Source: Ceratorhiza oryzae-sativae (lineage: Eukaryota; Basidiomycota; Agaricomycetes; Cantharellales; Ceratobasidiaceae). Taken from it: DNA of 64,000 bases. Shown here one piece after another: positions 33,537 through 46,200 of the stretch. The stretch lies in assembly GCA_030998015.1 (NCBI GenBank), contig JARWMV010000027.1, positions 62,001-126,000 on the forward strand, read 5' to 3'. The notes under the pieces were generated by a model that saw nothing but the letters and a program-made list of their open reading frames with translations, searched no databases and was not told the origin of the DNA. Within the stretch, counting starts at the first letter, position 1; every line of letters starts with the position of its first letter. A program made the position numbers and the translations under genes.

Positions 33537-36500
33537 TCACTGTCGAAGTTCCATATATCTTTCAAACTTAGTCAATATCTCCTGAATCTGTTTGTGTGAC
33601 TCGGCGGCTGCAGCCAAAGTACTAAAAATGAGCTTCATCTCGTTGCTCGAACGTGCTATTTCTTGCGAGCTCAATCCTAGCCTATCAATTATCTCCAGTA
33701 CTTGAGACAAGAACGGCGTCACGCCCTTCACATTTGTCTCAAGCATATGGTTCACAACAAGAAGAACTGCGCTGAGAATAGGTTGTATTGAAGAGGTCTG
33801 AAGCTTGCCCAAGCGGCCTCCGGTTGCACGGTGCATCCTGTCTATCATATAGATAATAAAATCTATGAAATCAGATCCAGGTTTGGCTTTCTGTTCTGGG
33901 CTGGATAGAGTGCCAAGTCGTTTGGGAGTAGCCGCAAACTGTTTCAGTAAAGCGACACCTTGAGGATGAGCCTTCACGATGCGGCCTAGAGGTTGTGCAT
34001 CTACATCAGTGTGCTTGTTCCCACCGAACCCCTTTTCTGCCTGCTGAACAAGTGCAAGGATGGCATCAAAGGCTGAGAATTCTGGATCGTTTAGTGCACT
34101 GCCGTCTTGGTTCCCAGTATAATATAAGGATAGTACTGATTTTGCAAATTCAAGGGGTTTGTAGAATTTGGTATACTTCTGGCACGTAAAATGAACTAGA
34201 TTATTCAGACGACGACGAAGTTGATATGGTGCATGGCACATGACTGCTTTGCCAGATGCTGTGCTTGCTACCTCATGGAGCGTCTTGACAGCAATATGCT
34301 GAAGATCAAGTGACATATACCAGTCTACTTGCGAAACGCTGATTGCTGCGACTGTTGCTAACTGAGTCAATAAGCAACCTGTCGCACACTCTGCCTGATC
34401 AAGATTTTCAGCCGATGGCCAGTCCGCTAAGGCAGATTGCACAAATATCATGTTCTCCATAAATTCAATTTGCTTTCCAAGTTGGCCAAGCTTTTGCATA
34501 CTGATCCATTGATTCTGTAGGATTGGGAAGATCACTTGAAGTGTCTTTCCAGCAGCTAGTTGCAGCTGAGGCGATTCTTGAGCAGAACTAGAACCAATGA
34601 GATGCACTAGCCCACTTATAACTGAGTCTGGATCCCCCATGTCCAAAGGATGCATATTGTGACGAAGGTCCTGCGGTGTAACCTTCAAGTAGAAATGGGG
34701 CAGGATCCGCGGCCCAGCACCCACCTGTGGATGGCAGCTGCTCATGTGTGTTTCAGGGTTGATTGCCTGGCACAAACTGGCCAGTTGTAGCCATTTCAAT
34801 AGGCGAGCCAGCGGCTCGCCATCAAGGCACATCCCGTATTCACGGTGGTGTGTCAAAAGTACCCAGCACGATTGAGGGCCCGCGAATATCGAGCTCTCAG
34901 CTCGAAAAGCGTTGGTAAAATATGAGATTCATCATAATGAGGTTGCATTTGTATTACGGTCGAGTCGTTGCCACTGATTTCTGTTAATGAAGGAAATTTA
35001 TGTAGGCAAATATCTCTCCGATTTTAGCGAAACTCACGATTTGGCTGGATCGAGGAGCCTGCCCTGTGATCTGGAGTCACTTGAGCTTGATCAATAATCA
35101 ATTGCAGTTCCACAGCAATCAGGTTGGCATAGTGGTCAGGTAGGAGTTCTGGACATGAATTGCTCCAAACCGCATCCAAAAATCGGAATCCAGTTACAGC
35201 CGGAGGTTTAGCAACCTGAGGTCGGACTAAATGAGACATGTGCATTTTCGGGAATCAAATGACAACAAACCAAATAGGGAGAGGCAATCGTCACTCTCGA
35301 CTTGATGTGAGGGATCAATGCTGGCATACTATCAAGTAGTCGTACCATGTTTGATCCCCGACACTCAGGCAGCTCGTGTGACAAGTGAGCTTGCGCCGCG
35401 GATATGCGGGTACATAACATATGCCACAAGTTGGCTAGGTCTGCTTCGCGCTCTGTTTTTGAGTGACTTACGAGGTTAAATAAGCGCTTCCAACCCGCAA
35501 TTATTGCATTTACAGGTCGTTTCCACCGAGGTTTGTAGGTCGAAGCTTCCTGGGTTGAGAATGAACCGGAAGGTACCCGTACAGAATTACTTTGCAACCC
35601 CACGAGTGAACGGCAAGCAAGGTCGACCACGTTAGGTTCATGGGCTGTTTTCGTCAGCCAACAAAGCGCTCGTAGCTCCTCGTTTGTCGTCTCGATAATT
35701 GGACCAATCATCTCGGGTTCAGAGGATACACTTGGGTCCTGAGTCGGTACTGGCTTGATCAGTCCAATCCGCCCTACGGCTATGCGCATATATTTCGAGA
35801 CCTGAGTAACGAATGGGCACGACTTTTTGCAGGCACCAAGTATTGCTGTCCCGACGTAAAAAATAATGGTCACCGTGGTATTGATTATTTCTGTGATGGC
35901 GATTCCTAGGTCAAGGTCCCATAGGTACACTGCCAAACCAAGGGAGAACAGGAGAAGCGATAAATGTAGCATGCTGGGCAGCAGATCGATCATGAGAAGC
36001 GCCCCCCACTCCTCTAGACCTCGGAGTCTCCGTTGATGCTCGAGTGCGTATGCATGCGGCATCCGAGGTCGAGATGATGTGAATGCCGTTAGCCACTCCT
36101 TTGCCAGCATAGCAACAAGTGCTGCTGCGAGGGATAATGCAAGAGCACAGAACCATAAACCGTTGATCCAGCGTGCAGATCGTGGAGATGTGAAAGAGGT
36201 CAGCTCGACGGGGGGCACGATCTTTGGAGAACCTTGCTCGACACGTTGCTGAGATTGGGCGATAGAAAGTAGTAGTTTCACAGTCACGTCTGAAGGGTCC
36301 TATCGCAGTAGGCTCTTGGAATCTATTATGAAAGCTGTCAGTATCGCGGAAAACAGCGTCGCCTGTGTGAATCGATGTCAGGGATTTGGAAATCGCGGTA
36401 CTATTGTAGGAAAACATACAAATATTAGCATAAGATCGAGGTTATCGTTCTCTCTCTTGACCAGCTCGCTATCATATTCCGTCGCCTCGTCTAGGTATAT

Positions 36501-36759
36501 TTGCCAGATCGATGCTTCTGGTGCGAGTTCACGGCCTGGGACGTCTGCTGAGAGTCTCTGACACGGCAAAGGTTGGGATGCCTCGGACGATCGTTGATCT
36601 GGCAGTGGAGCTGGATCGATTGGGCGCTGAGGTGTCGCAGTCTGAAGGGAATCGTTTATGAGATGGACTAAGGGGTGCATCCAAAATGATGCTGGGACTG
36701 ACCGGTTTCGGCCGGACCATCCGGATGGAGCCCAGATCAACAACCTCGGTCTCAAACAT
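33537..36759 (-). pseudogene. DUF6535-domain membrane protein, gene 2 (disrupted paralogue)
   Basis: It has the same architecture and intron positions as gene 1: 36703-36759, 36420-36641 (222 bp, identical in length to gene 1), then an exon from 36362 leftward. The DUF6535 and TM segments are well conserved. In the third exon an in-frame TAG at 36300-36302 replaces a Gln codon (gene 1 has LLQQDP here). A TGA at 34853-34855 breaks the last exon where gene 1 reads RAGF, and a frame change follows before the conserved ETHMSSCHPQ block resumes. The long C-terminal frame 33537-34856 is still open, so decay is recent or sequence errors contribute. An expressed product would end after about 110 residues, within the first TM region. 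Confidence 0.75.
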
Positions 36760-37714
36760 CTATTCACTTTTACCAAACTGATGATGATTTATGTTTCAAG
36801 GTGGATGATTGTACTTACCTGAACTTTGGAGATGGTGGCAATCTGTGAGCCGGCAGGGGGAGCGCCCATCACTGATGTCAAACTGGTGCGAGTAAACACG
36901 AATCAACACATTGCCAGGAGACTTTTACGGGTCACACGGAATGAAGGAAAACGAGTATCGTTGGTTACAAGGGAAGAAGGGGTACACGAAAAATTGACCA
37001 GGAGAATAGATCCTCAATGGTACTGTACAGTCAGCCACATATGCGCCGTAACCGCTGTAAGGCCGAATTCCCGACAGAGACTCGGTGGTGGGTTTGATAT
37101 TTGTCCATGGCCATCAAGGCTTATTCTTCTCGCTTTACGAAATAGGTTTGCCGACAGCCCAAGCCCTGATCTGAATGATAGCTTGGATCACAGCTGCCGC
37201 GTGTGAATGTATGCGCCCAACGTACTTGCGCCAGCTTCTTGCCCCTAGTGATGCAACCACCAGCCGCATTTTCTCTCACAAGCCTTCCAAATTTGTCGCG
37301 CCATTTGGTCGTTATCTCCCCCTTTATTTCAATCCCGCTTCTTGTCTATGGGTCGATACTATATACACACTGGGCCTGGATGCTGGGAGATGGATCATGT
37401 CTGGATCCGAGTCTCATGAGCCTGAGCACAAAACGCATATTGATGTGAAGCTCCGTTCCTCAAGGTACCGCCATATCTGAACCACATTATTCTAAATAGA
37501 AATATTGTAGTTGGAATTCAAGGGAATTGGCATTGGCGATAATTTATATCGCGGGCCTGTGTCCATTGGCCCATGAAAGATGGCTGTAGCACCCGTGAAA
37601 AAATTGGCTCCACAAGGCTACTCAGCCTTGTCTTTTGGACAATATTGGCCAAAAGCCGATTGAACAGTTAGAGGTAGTTGGAGTACTCTGAATAGCTAAG
37701 CTAAACGAGCGCCG

Positions 37715-37890
37715 GTAGCACGTACTGACGCTTTTTTTTTGCATACATATTTAGAGACATACACGAACACAGAGTGGAGCCGGTCCAACAGAAACGAAAA
37801 CAACAACAAAGACGGGGTAAAGGCGGCACGGAGCAAGACGGAACGGGGGACAGAGGTCAAAAGGCCTGGGGGCGTAGCACGTACTGATGC
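37715..37890 (-). mobile_element. Retroposon-like insertion flanked by 17-bp direct repeats
   Basis: GTAGCACGTACTGACGC at 37715-37731 is repeated at 37874-37890 with one C/T difference. Immediately inside the left copy is a run of nine T, which is a poly-A tail on the minus strand. The 142-bp interior has no open frame of note. Long target duplications plus a poly-A tail point to LINE-type target-primed reverse transcription of an RNA, either a SINE or an mRNA 3' end. Confidence 0.6.
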
Positions 37891-38250
37891 AATCTAGCGA
37901 GAACTCGTTCAGCTGGGCTCAGGCCGGGGTTCTAACTAAGAAATGGGCATTTAGCCGAGTAATTACCAAAGAACATTATCTCCTCCCATCCCAAACAGAA
38001 CTCAAGCGCTAATTCGGCAGATGCCAAGACGAGCTTTACTTGCTCAGGACTGAAGACATGCTGTTCACTCTCACCTATCTCAGCCAAACCCCGAAAATCG
38101 AGCTAGCGGATACTGGCTCCACAGGTCCAAGTATGTTTCCAAGCACTCACTAGATCTGAAGTAGCACGGGCTACCGGTGCTATCGGCGTCTGGTTAGCGC
38201 TCAGAAGCATACTTAGACAGTGAGGCATTCTCACGTACTAACTGGATTTT

Positions 38251-38458
38251 CGGGGATTGGCCGAGTATGCTCGTCCCAGCTTTCGCTAACGGCTTCTTGC
38301 TCAGCTCAGTTGAATTAGAGAAGAGTTTGAAGCGATACTGGCGTGGATACAAACGCAAGACTGCACATGATAGCGGGATGGCCACTCGGGAGCAGACAGT
38401 AGTGTCGTATGGTGCGACCGATCCCTCATCTACCCAGGAGGGGCAACCCATTTTTTAG
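38251..38458 (+). pseudogene. C-terminal remnant of a TAP-type hydrolase paralogue
   Basis: The last about 60 codons, ending at the TAG at 38456-38458, are clearly homologous to the C-terminus of the complete gene ending at 42724. Both have a hydrophobic LVPAFANGFLLSS-type TM helix, a basic KRYWRGYKRK stretch and a final SYGAT...PIF or PVF. The catalytic domain is absent upstream. Similarity continues into the 3' flank and reappears at 38795-38870 against 43048-43125, so this is the relic of a duplicated block. Confidence 0.75.
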
Positions 38459-38794
38459 CCAAAGCGCACTCCATGTTAGGAGGCTTGGGGTATGTTCAAC
38501 TAATTAGCCATTCTGGTAATCTGTACGATGATACGTATTCAATGTATTGAAACTGCTTCTCTACGAAATTACCCCACCCAATCTTGGTCAAGGGAATTTA
38601 TCAAATGGGGCGATTCAAAAGTGGGTCATCTCACAAGGGATCTTGGCTTAGATAAAATGAATGAATAAGGTTTCATTTCACAGTGATTAATCGGGCCAGA
38701 ACAAAAGGCATTGAAATCACTATTAAGAATAGAATCACGCAGATGGCTCCAGAGCTCTCATTTGGTAAATGACGACCAGGGCGCTTAGGACGGC

Positions 38795-38870
38795 TCGCCT
38801 CGATCACATGACATGATGTCGATCCAGATCCCCGTTCCGGATTGCCTCGATTGGGCAACGGGCCGAGAGG
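38795..38870 (+). repeat. Duplicated 3'-flank segment, partner of 43048-43125
   Basis: About 75 bp containing GATGTCGATCCAGATC and GGATTGCCTCGATTGGGCAA is shared at about 90% with 43048-43125. It lies at a similar distance downstream of both hydrolase C-termini, supporting a segmental duplication. Confidence 0.75.
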
Positions 38871-40174
38871 CAAGGTTTACGGAAAGCCACAACGGGTATA
38901 ACGGTATGTCCTTGTGTTTACCCGCACTGCTTAGATGCTTATCATAATCTAGCCAATAGTGGGGAGCCCGAGCGGAAGTGACTTCATACCGCCATGCCTC
39001 ACTGGACTTTGTAATTACGGACAGAATGCTTATCGGAGCGCGCAAGTTGAGTGTTCGTTACTACCGCATGAGGACCACTTATTTTTGAATCTATTAGCGC
39101 GAGGGCCACGTTTGCTGCCGACGCATCATTTAACATGTAGCTACAAGCTGTGTCGTACAAGATTCATGGTGAGCTTGAATATCACCAAAACCGCCGTGAG
39201 GTTATACCCGTGTGTTGTAATTTACGTTTACTACAGTGAAAATATAACGTTAGCGCCCTCCCCGAGGACCTTTCTGGCCGGCAGCTGCCGTTTTCGGATT
39301 CGTTCAACCCTTCGTGAGTAACACGCACCCGCTCTTGTGAGGTGTTTCCTTGGGACTACAAAGTAAGTCTTTGCATACTGAGCATAGAAAAAGTATCTGC
39401 CACTAAGTTATTTATGCCGGAATAGCTGCCCCATAGCATCACGTAGCGTGCTAGTAGCATGCGCTGTCTCGGTAGTAGCGATGGCCAGATACTGTAGTAG
39501 CAAGTGTACTAGTAGTAGCATCCAAAAAAATGTAGAACTGTAATAATAAAAAATCAGTAGCACCCAGTAGCGTGAAAGTAGTACATGGTAGCGTGAAATA
39601 GCAAAATGTAGCATATTTGCGCTACAGCCAAAAACATGGTTTTGCTGATGTCGATCCCGAATCCACCCCACTACTAAAAAGTAGTATTTCGTGGGACCAT
39701 AGAGGGACCAGTTAGAGAGAGTAACATTTATACTGTAGTACAACTCCCCCCCCTCCTGCCGTTATCTCCTTGATGACCACCTCACGCCATTCGAATGCCT
39801 CCCCCTACCAATATCCTGGAACTGATTCCTTCAGCCAAGACTATGAATCCTGATAAGATAAGTATGCGAGTCAACTTTTACCGCAGCGGCTCGCCCCTTC
39901 CGCAAGTTCTTGCATGGGCAAGCGTGAGTGCTTTTGATTCGGAAGCCGGCGTTTTGTCGACATTTCTCAGAGCCGGCACCGGAACGCATCCGCCCGGCCG
40001 TCGTGGATGGTGCTTGTGCCTGGATATTCCGCCTCACATCAGAAGACTGTCATTTGTGCTAGAACCCGACCTCGGATCATTCCTGACTATGGGCGCTTTA
40101 AGCCATTACTAATCTATTCGGATGTCAGATATAAATCTCTGCTTCTAGGTCTCAGATATATACGGATTGCTGCA

Positions 40175-42724
40175 ATGCATTTCACTCTACTTATCTTAGG
40201 GCTAACGAATCTCGCCATTGCCAAGCCGTTCAGCCCTTTGATTGATTACGATCGATACGCTCCTCTGAAGCCAGGGATTACTTGGTCACAGTGTACTATC
40301 AACCCACTGCTACAGTGCGGGGAATTCGATGTGCCGCTTGACTATGCAAACCAGGCTGCGGGCAAAGCTACTCTGAAAGTTGTGAGGTACCAGACATCAA
40401 AGAGACCCAAGCTTGGAACGCTGTTTACGAACCCAGGCGGCCCGGGTGAGCATTTCGTGTTTGCTCTCAACCTTCCGACCATCTCATTGTCACTTACACA
40501 GGCCACAGCGGGGTGGAATCCCTGCAGAGGAACTACCCAAAGCTAACCACGGTTACGAATGATTTCTATGACATCGTTAGTGAGTCAAATTTACCGGGTT
40601 TTTGACACCTAGAATGAACAGGGGATACTGTACCAAGGTTGGGATCCTCGAGGTGTCGGTGCTAGTCGCCCCAGAATCCAATGCGCCAAGAGTTCTCCAG
40701 AGGCAGCCTCGATTTTGGGTGAAGGTATCGAGGCTCATGGTGACCTGACCAAGAAGGAGGATCGGGAAGCATTCCTTGCTCAATGGCCCGCGGTTGATAA
40801 GGAGTTGAAAACTATGGGCGAGCAATGCCGAAAAGACAATGGTGATATTCTGACGTACATTGGAACTACCGCTGTAGTACGAGACATGGTCGCGCTTCAT
40901 GAGTATTTGGAACCTAATGCTACAGAAATAAATTATTGGGGGTTCTCGTGAGTAGAGGTTCACCGCCACTCGAAAGCCAATTGACATGTTGTGCAGATAC
41001 GGTTCAGCAATTGGGTCTTATTTCATCAACAGTGCGTATCGATTTTCTGCACCACGAGCCAGAATATTCAAGTGTCGATTTCCAGTGTTCCCCGATCGAG
41101 TCGGCCGAGTTATTCTCGACGGGGTTATCGACCCGGTGCAATGGGCCACTGAGCCATCCTACAAGGTAATACGGACTTTCTGCAGTATTGAATAAATCTC
41201 TAATCTTGATATTGGCAATACAAGGCGTGGGCTACTCAGCTTTCTTCTTCGGATGGTGCTTTCAACGGGTTTACCGAAACCTGCGCCGAAGCAGGACCCA
41301 AGGAGTGTGAGCTCACGGAAGCTGGTTGGACTAGTGCCATGGTCAAAGCAAGAGTCGAAAAGCTGATTGAAGTATATAAATGTATAACGCATCGAATGTG
41401 CCTAATGAAGGTGTTAGGATGCTTACAACTATCGCAAAGCCAAACCCGATAACGATCTACCAGGGCGCGGGTCTTCGTTTATTCGGAGTGAGTTCTTTAT
41501 TGTCGTTCCTAACCGTGACTAAGGCATCGTTCCACTTTAGATAAGATATTCGATGGAATGTACTGGCCGGTCGCATGGGGAAGTTTTGCGACTGAGCTCA
41601 AGGCTTGCGAGAATTTTTACGCGACCCACGACTATAAATACTGGAATATATGCAGCTCAGTGGGACTTTTACTACTTCAAGACCCCATGCCGTACGACCC
41701 GATCGTGGGGATTACATGTGCAGATGCGGTCGATACAGTTGGTGTAACGACTAAGACGGTGTTCGACGAACTTCTTAATGTCGCTGACCACGTTAGCCAC
41801 ATGTGTAAGTTCGCTATTCACTTGTTTTGAATGAATGCATTCTCACGTTCTTATAGTCGGCCCTACCCTTTTAAGTGTAAGTTATCGGTTATTTATTGCT
41901 TGGTTGAGCTCGAGAACCAATAAAGGTTCACACAGCCCGGCGTTCATTGCCATGCGTGGCCAGCTCGTGCTGTGGAACGTTTCACGGGGCCATGGAACAA
42001 TACACTGTCAAACAGAATACTCGTCATTGGTAGGAACGCAGTGTGAGCTGGGGGTTGACTTGAGCTAAGATCCGCCTAGGAAACGAGCATGATCCCATCA
42101 CTCCGCTAGTATCTGCCCAAAGGGTTGTGGATATGCTAGGGGACTCCGCTGTGCTTGTTGAACGGAAACACTGGGGACACACTTCCATTACTATGCATTC
42201 CACCTGGTACGACCTCTCTTGAACGATCATAGAGGGCATTGCTTATATTCACTTTCAGCACGGAGGAGGTGATCCGTGACTACCTTCTTCATAACAAAAT
42301 ACCCGACGGGTCAGAAAATCGTATCAAGGTTTGCGGAGTACGTGTAATACTTGCATATATATTGTATCCGCATGACTCACAAGAATGGATATAGACGGAC
42401 GAAAAGATATTTGGACGAATAATAAAGGATATTAGCTCCGGCTATCCGAAAGACGACCCAAGCCATTATTCTGCTGATTCTCAAAGTGGCTTTACGTCCT
42501 CAGGACCAAAGACACGTTGGTCATCCTTGGCTCTGCTCGCCCCCATTTTCGCTATCGGGTTCTTGCTAGCCTCGATATCAGTGGCCAATTCCTTGACGCG
42601 ATACAAGCGTAGATGCAAACGGGAAACTTTATTCGATACCAGAATGGTCACTAAACAAGGGGTAGTAACGTCGTACGGTGCGACCGGGGGTTCATCTATC
42701 AAGACTGGAGAGCCCGTTTTTTAA
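40175..42724 (+). CDS. Secreted alpha/beta hydrolase, TAP (tripeptidyl-aminopeptidase-like) family, with C-terminal membrane anchor
   Basis: The ATG at 40175 starts a signal peptide (MHFTLLILGLTNLAIA). Exons in my model begin 40175-40445, 40502-40575, 40622-40947, 40997-41031, 41086-41165, 41225-41371, 41418-41487, 41541-41804, 41857-41876 (a 20-bp microexon) and continue from 41936 to 42724. The oxyanion-type NPGGPG motif is followed by WDPRGVG and the nucleophile elbow GFSYG, whose Ser codon is split by an intron at 40947. The C-terminal TAP domain carries the catalytic Asp in NEHDPITP and His in HWGHTS. After this come a Ser-rich stalk, one TM helix and a short basic tail. Inferred role: extracellular peptidase or esterase anchored at the cell surface. 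No disruption was found. Confidence 0.85.
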
Positions 42725-43207
42725 CCCAAGTGAACGCTATGTAACAAGATATGAAAATTTTCGGTCTCAATATTTTTTCTCACTAACTGTAAACAATTTG
42801 CGTATTTTGAGATAATATAGTGTGATTGCTTTTCTGCACCAGCATCGCATACAAGATTGTCCAAGAACTCACGAAACAAGAGTGCCTTCAAAGAGCGGTC
42901 TCTGACACAGTGCAACCGCCGCCAACATTACATCATAGTGGGTATAAATTTATACTAGGGACGGTATCCCAGGGGTGGCGGGCAAGAGAGGGACCAGGGC
43001 CCCCCGCGTTGCGCTTGTCGAACCTCAACGGCGCTTACCTGAGCGCTTGTGACCCTGATCACATGACCTGATGTCGATCCAGATCGCTGTTCCGGATTGC
43101 CTCGATTGGGCAACTGGCCAAGATGAGCACTTGGCCCCTATCTGCTGTAGATGGCGACGACCGTGAGCCGTCCGAGCGCATCTGCCCGAGTGTAGGACCC
43201 GCCCACG
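42725..43207. other. Intergenic stretch between hydrolase and kinase
   Basis: It contains the duplicated flank segment at 43048-43125 (partner of 38795-38870) and presumably the kinase promoter. No gene was recognised. Confidence 0.5.
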
Positions 43208-46200
43208 ATGACGTCGCGCTCGCCTCCCCGGTCGAGCGCCGACATATACGCCAGCCGCCAGTCGAGGATCCCCTACCCGCCGTTTCTGAATCCATCGGAG
43301 CTCAGCATCGCACCTGCCATGGCGTCGCCCGTCTCTGTCTCGTCACAGCGCAACTCGACGCTCGTCCACAAGGGATTCTATGATTTGCTGTCGCTGGTGC
43401 CCGGCACGCCTGGAGTCGGAGTCGGGAACCGCAACGGGACCAGTCGGTTCTGGGTCGATCCCGGCGGCGGGAGGAGAGGCAGAGGTGATGGTTTCGTTGC
43501 TGGGACACGGTATGAAGACATGCCTGTAACACCCGCGAGTCCGACCAGGCCGAGGTCTCCCCCTCCCCCTCCCCCACCACCGACTCGGTCATATGGGCTC
43601 GATTGGGCGTACAACTATTATGCTGGATCAACTGCTGTGTCGCCGCCAAAGAGAAATGAAGAACCACAATCGCCGAAAGGCAAGCGGAGGATCAGCAAGG
43701 ATATGGTCGGGAGGCCGATGGGGTTTGTGTGAGTTTATCAGGCCCGCCAAACATTTTGTTTGTATTGATCGAGGAGCAAGACATCTTGTACACGCCTCGG
43801 ACGCGGACCAGGCCGAGGCGATACTACAACGATGGGGACCAGATGGACTCGGCAAACTCGGCAGTGAGTCGCTGATCGTGCTCGTCACTTCGCCAACTCA
43901 AGTCACTAGATCCCAACTGGGCACAGCCGATCAAGAACCACATCCGAGCGATGCAGCAAGAACGGGCAGTGGCAGAAGTCATGAACGCCTTGGATGCCAC
44001 TCCAGTGAGTCGCCTTGACTTGGCTTACTCGGGGTTTGTTGTGTCTTTGCCTAAACGGGACATGTGGGGTCCGCCGCCTGATACCATAGGCCGAGTATAT
44101 ATATGACTCGTACTCTCGGTTGATCCTCTCCATCTGCCACGCCTGTGATGTTTCTGCTATCCATGATTCTTCATCCACACCCTCGCCTTCCAAAGGCTGA
44201 CCAACCTCCAACCCAGTCCACGTCCTCTGCTGGTCCACCGATCCTTCGAGTCATGAACGGCATCAGTACATCCACTCTCACCACCGCATCTGGCACAACC
44301 ATTCCCACGCCCGGCGCAGAGAAATCCTACTCTCGCCTTGGTCTCGGCGCAACACCCCGTGCGCTTGCCACCCAGCTCGAAGTCGAAGAAGGCGGACGGG
44401 CAAGCACAGAAGGGCGAACGGGACACGATAGGAGCGATGCGAGCGAGGTGACCGTCAAAGGAAACTCGGTCGTTCCTACTCCCGCGAGGGGCGTTGCGCC
44501 GGCGGTGACGATGGGTGTAGGCGTGGGTATTGGAGGAGGATATGGAATGTCGCCGACACAACGTTCGCCGATTCAGTCCCTCTCTTCCCAGACGCAGCAG
44601 GCTACGTATATTCCTCAACCATCGGTGGCGTATTCTCCTCCTAGAAATGCTGGGTATTCAGGCCAACAACGACAAGCATATCCTCAGCAACCAGCGTACC
44701 CTCAGTCAACATCCTACACCCCGGCTCAACCGATTCCGTATTCCCCACAGCAGGACCAGTCGTACCCACAACGTCCAGTCTCTCGGTCCCCTCCCACCTC
44801 TCGATCACCTCCTAAATCCCGATCGCCGCCCAAGTCCCAAACCGCGAAACCCCAGACACCGAAATCCCAATCGCCCCGTAACCGTTCGCCCGCCCCACCT
44901 CAAACGCCACCGAAAGAACGATCTCCGACCCGGCCGATGGCTATTCCGAGGCCATCGGAGGATCCGTTGGCGATGCATGCTGCCGAGTTGATGAGGGGTG
45001 TCAATCCTAGTGCTGGTGGGTAATTCAAGAATAGGATGGATGTAACATTGACGAGGCTGGATAGTGGGAACGCCCGGGACCATTCACATTCATAACGAAG
45101 GACTGCCAATGCCGCCTGGTGCCCTGTGGAGCGGCGGAATTGGAGAAGAGGTTGAGCAGGCTGGTGGTTCGTCCGAATCGGTTGATTGACGATGAGGAAC
45201 GCGGCTGACTTGTTGTCTAGGTGAGATGGCAACTCCTGCGGGAGCTGGGAGTGGTGGGATCGGTATTCCTCGAGGGTTCTCGAATTCGATTATCGGCGGG
45301 CGGGCTGAGAGGTGGGATGGCGATGGGGGTGCACGGCGTGAGTCTCTCTCTAGGCGATAGTTTACCCCGATAGCCTGAGGTTTTTATTCATGTGGTGGTC
45401 CCGACTACTCTCCGGATTCTCGACACGGTAGCTCCCCCGCCGAAACCGTTCCGTCCCTCGCTCGAAACGCTCGACAAGGCGGTCTCGGCCAAGATTTACT
45501 TTGAGAATGTCTACTTCCCGTTGCTTAGACTACCACCCTCGAGAGAGCAGAGGAGGGTCGCGATGGAGGCAGAGATGGAACAGGTTTGTTCTCGTTGTCT
45601 TATCATCCCTTGCTCAAATATAAACCCCTCCCAACAGTTGAACATCCCCCAACACACGCGGACCCAACTCCGAGCCAAATGGCGCGCCAACGAAACTGCC
45701 TATCTCCGAGAACGTCGTCGCCGAGTCGACCAACGTGCGTTTGTCAAGCTCAAGACGATCGGGCATGGTGCATTTGGAGTTGTGAGCCTCGTGAGGGAAA
45801 AGGAGACGGGTGAACTGTATGCCATGAAACAGGTGGGCTCATTCAAATCGAATCGAAGCGTGACTTGGGGTAATGACACTGCGAGGTCGGGTAGATGCGC
45901 AAGGTGGACATGCTTCGAAAGGGCCAAGAGGGGCATGTTCGTGCGGAGCGAGACGTGTTGAAGGGTGCTGCGCTCGCTTCGAGCCCGACTGGTGCGGATT
46001 GGATCGTGAGGTTGTTTTACAGCTTCCAGGACCAGGATCATTTGTATCTCGTGAGTCTTTCATCTCGTGTAGATGTTTGGCAAATGGGCTGATGTTGCAT
46101 GATTGCAGATTCTGGAATTTATGGGTGGGGGCGATTTATTGAATTTGTTGATTGAGCGGGATATATTCGAGGAGAATTTTGCGAGGTTTTATATTGCCGA

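Larger units (their letters stand above)
36760..40174. other. Intergenic stretch with a retroposed fragment and a hydrolase remnant
   Basis: It includes a region around 36830-36930 similar to the upstream flank of DUF6535 gene 1, an inserted fragment with direct repeats (37715-37890), a hydrolase C-terminal remnant (about 38260-38458) and a TAGCA/GTAGCA-rich low-complexity tract at about 39440-39620. No other gene was recognised. Confidence 0.5.

Noticed and set aside
36826..37206. 126-codon plus-strand frame upstream of DUF6535 gene 2
   Set aside because: It lies in the duplicated 5' flank shared with gene 1, where no equivalent frame is conserved.
44157..44991. Long open frames in other frames around the Pro/Gln-rich kinase linker
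   Set aside because: They overlap the spliced kinase frame, are low-complexity Arg/Pro shadows and have no domain.
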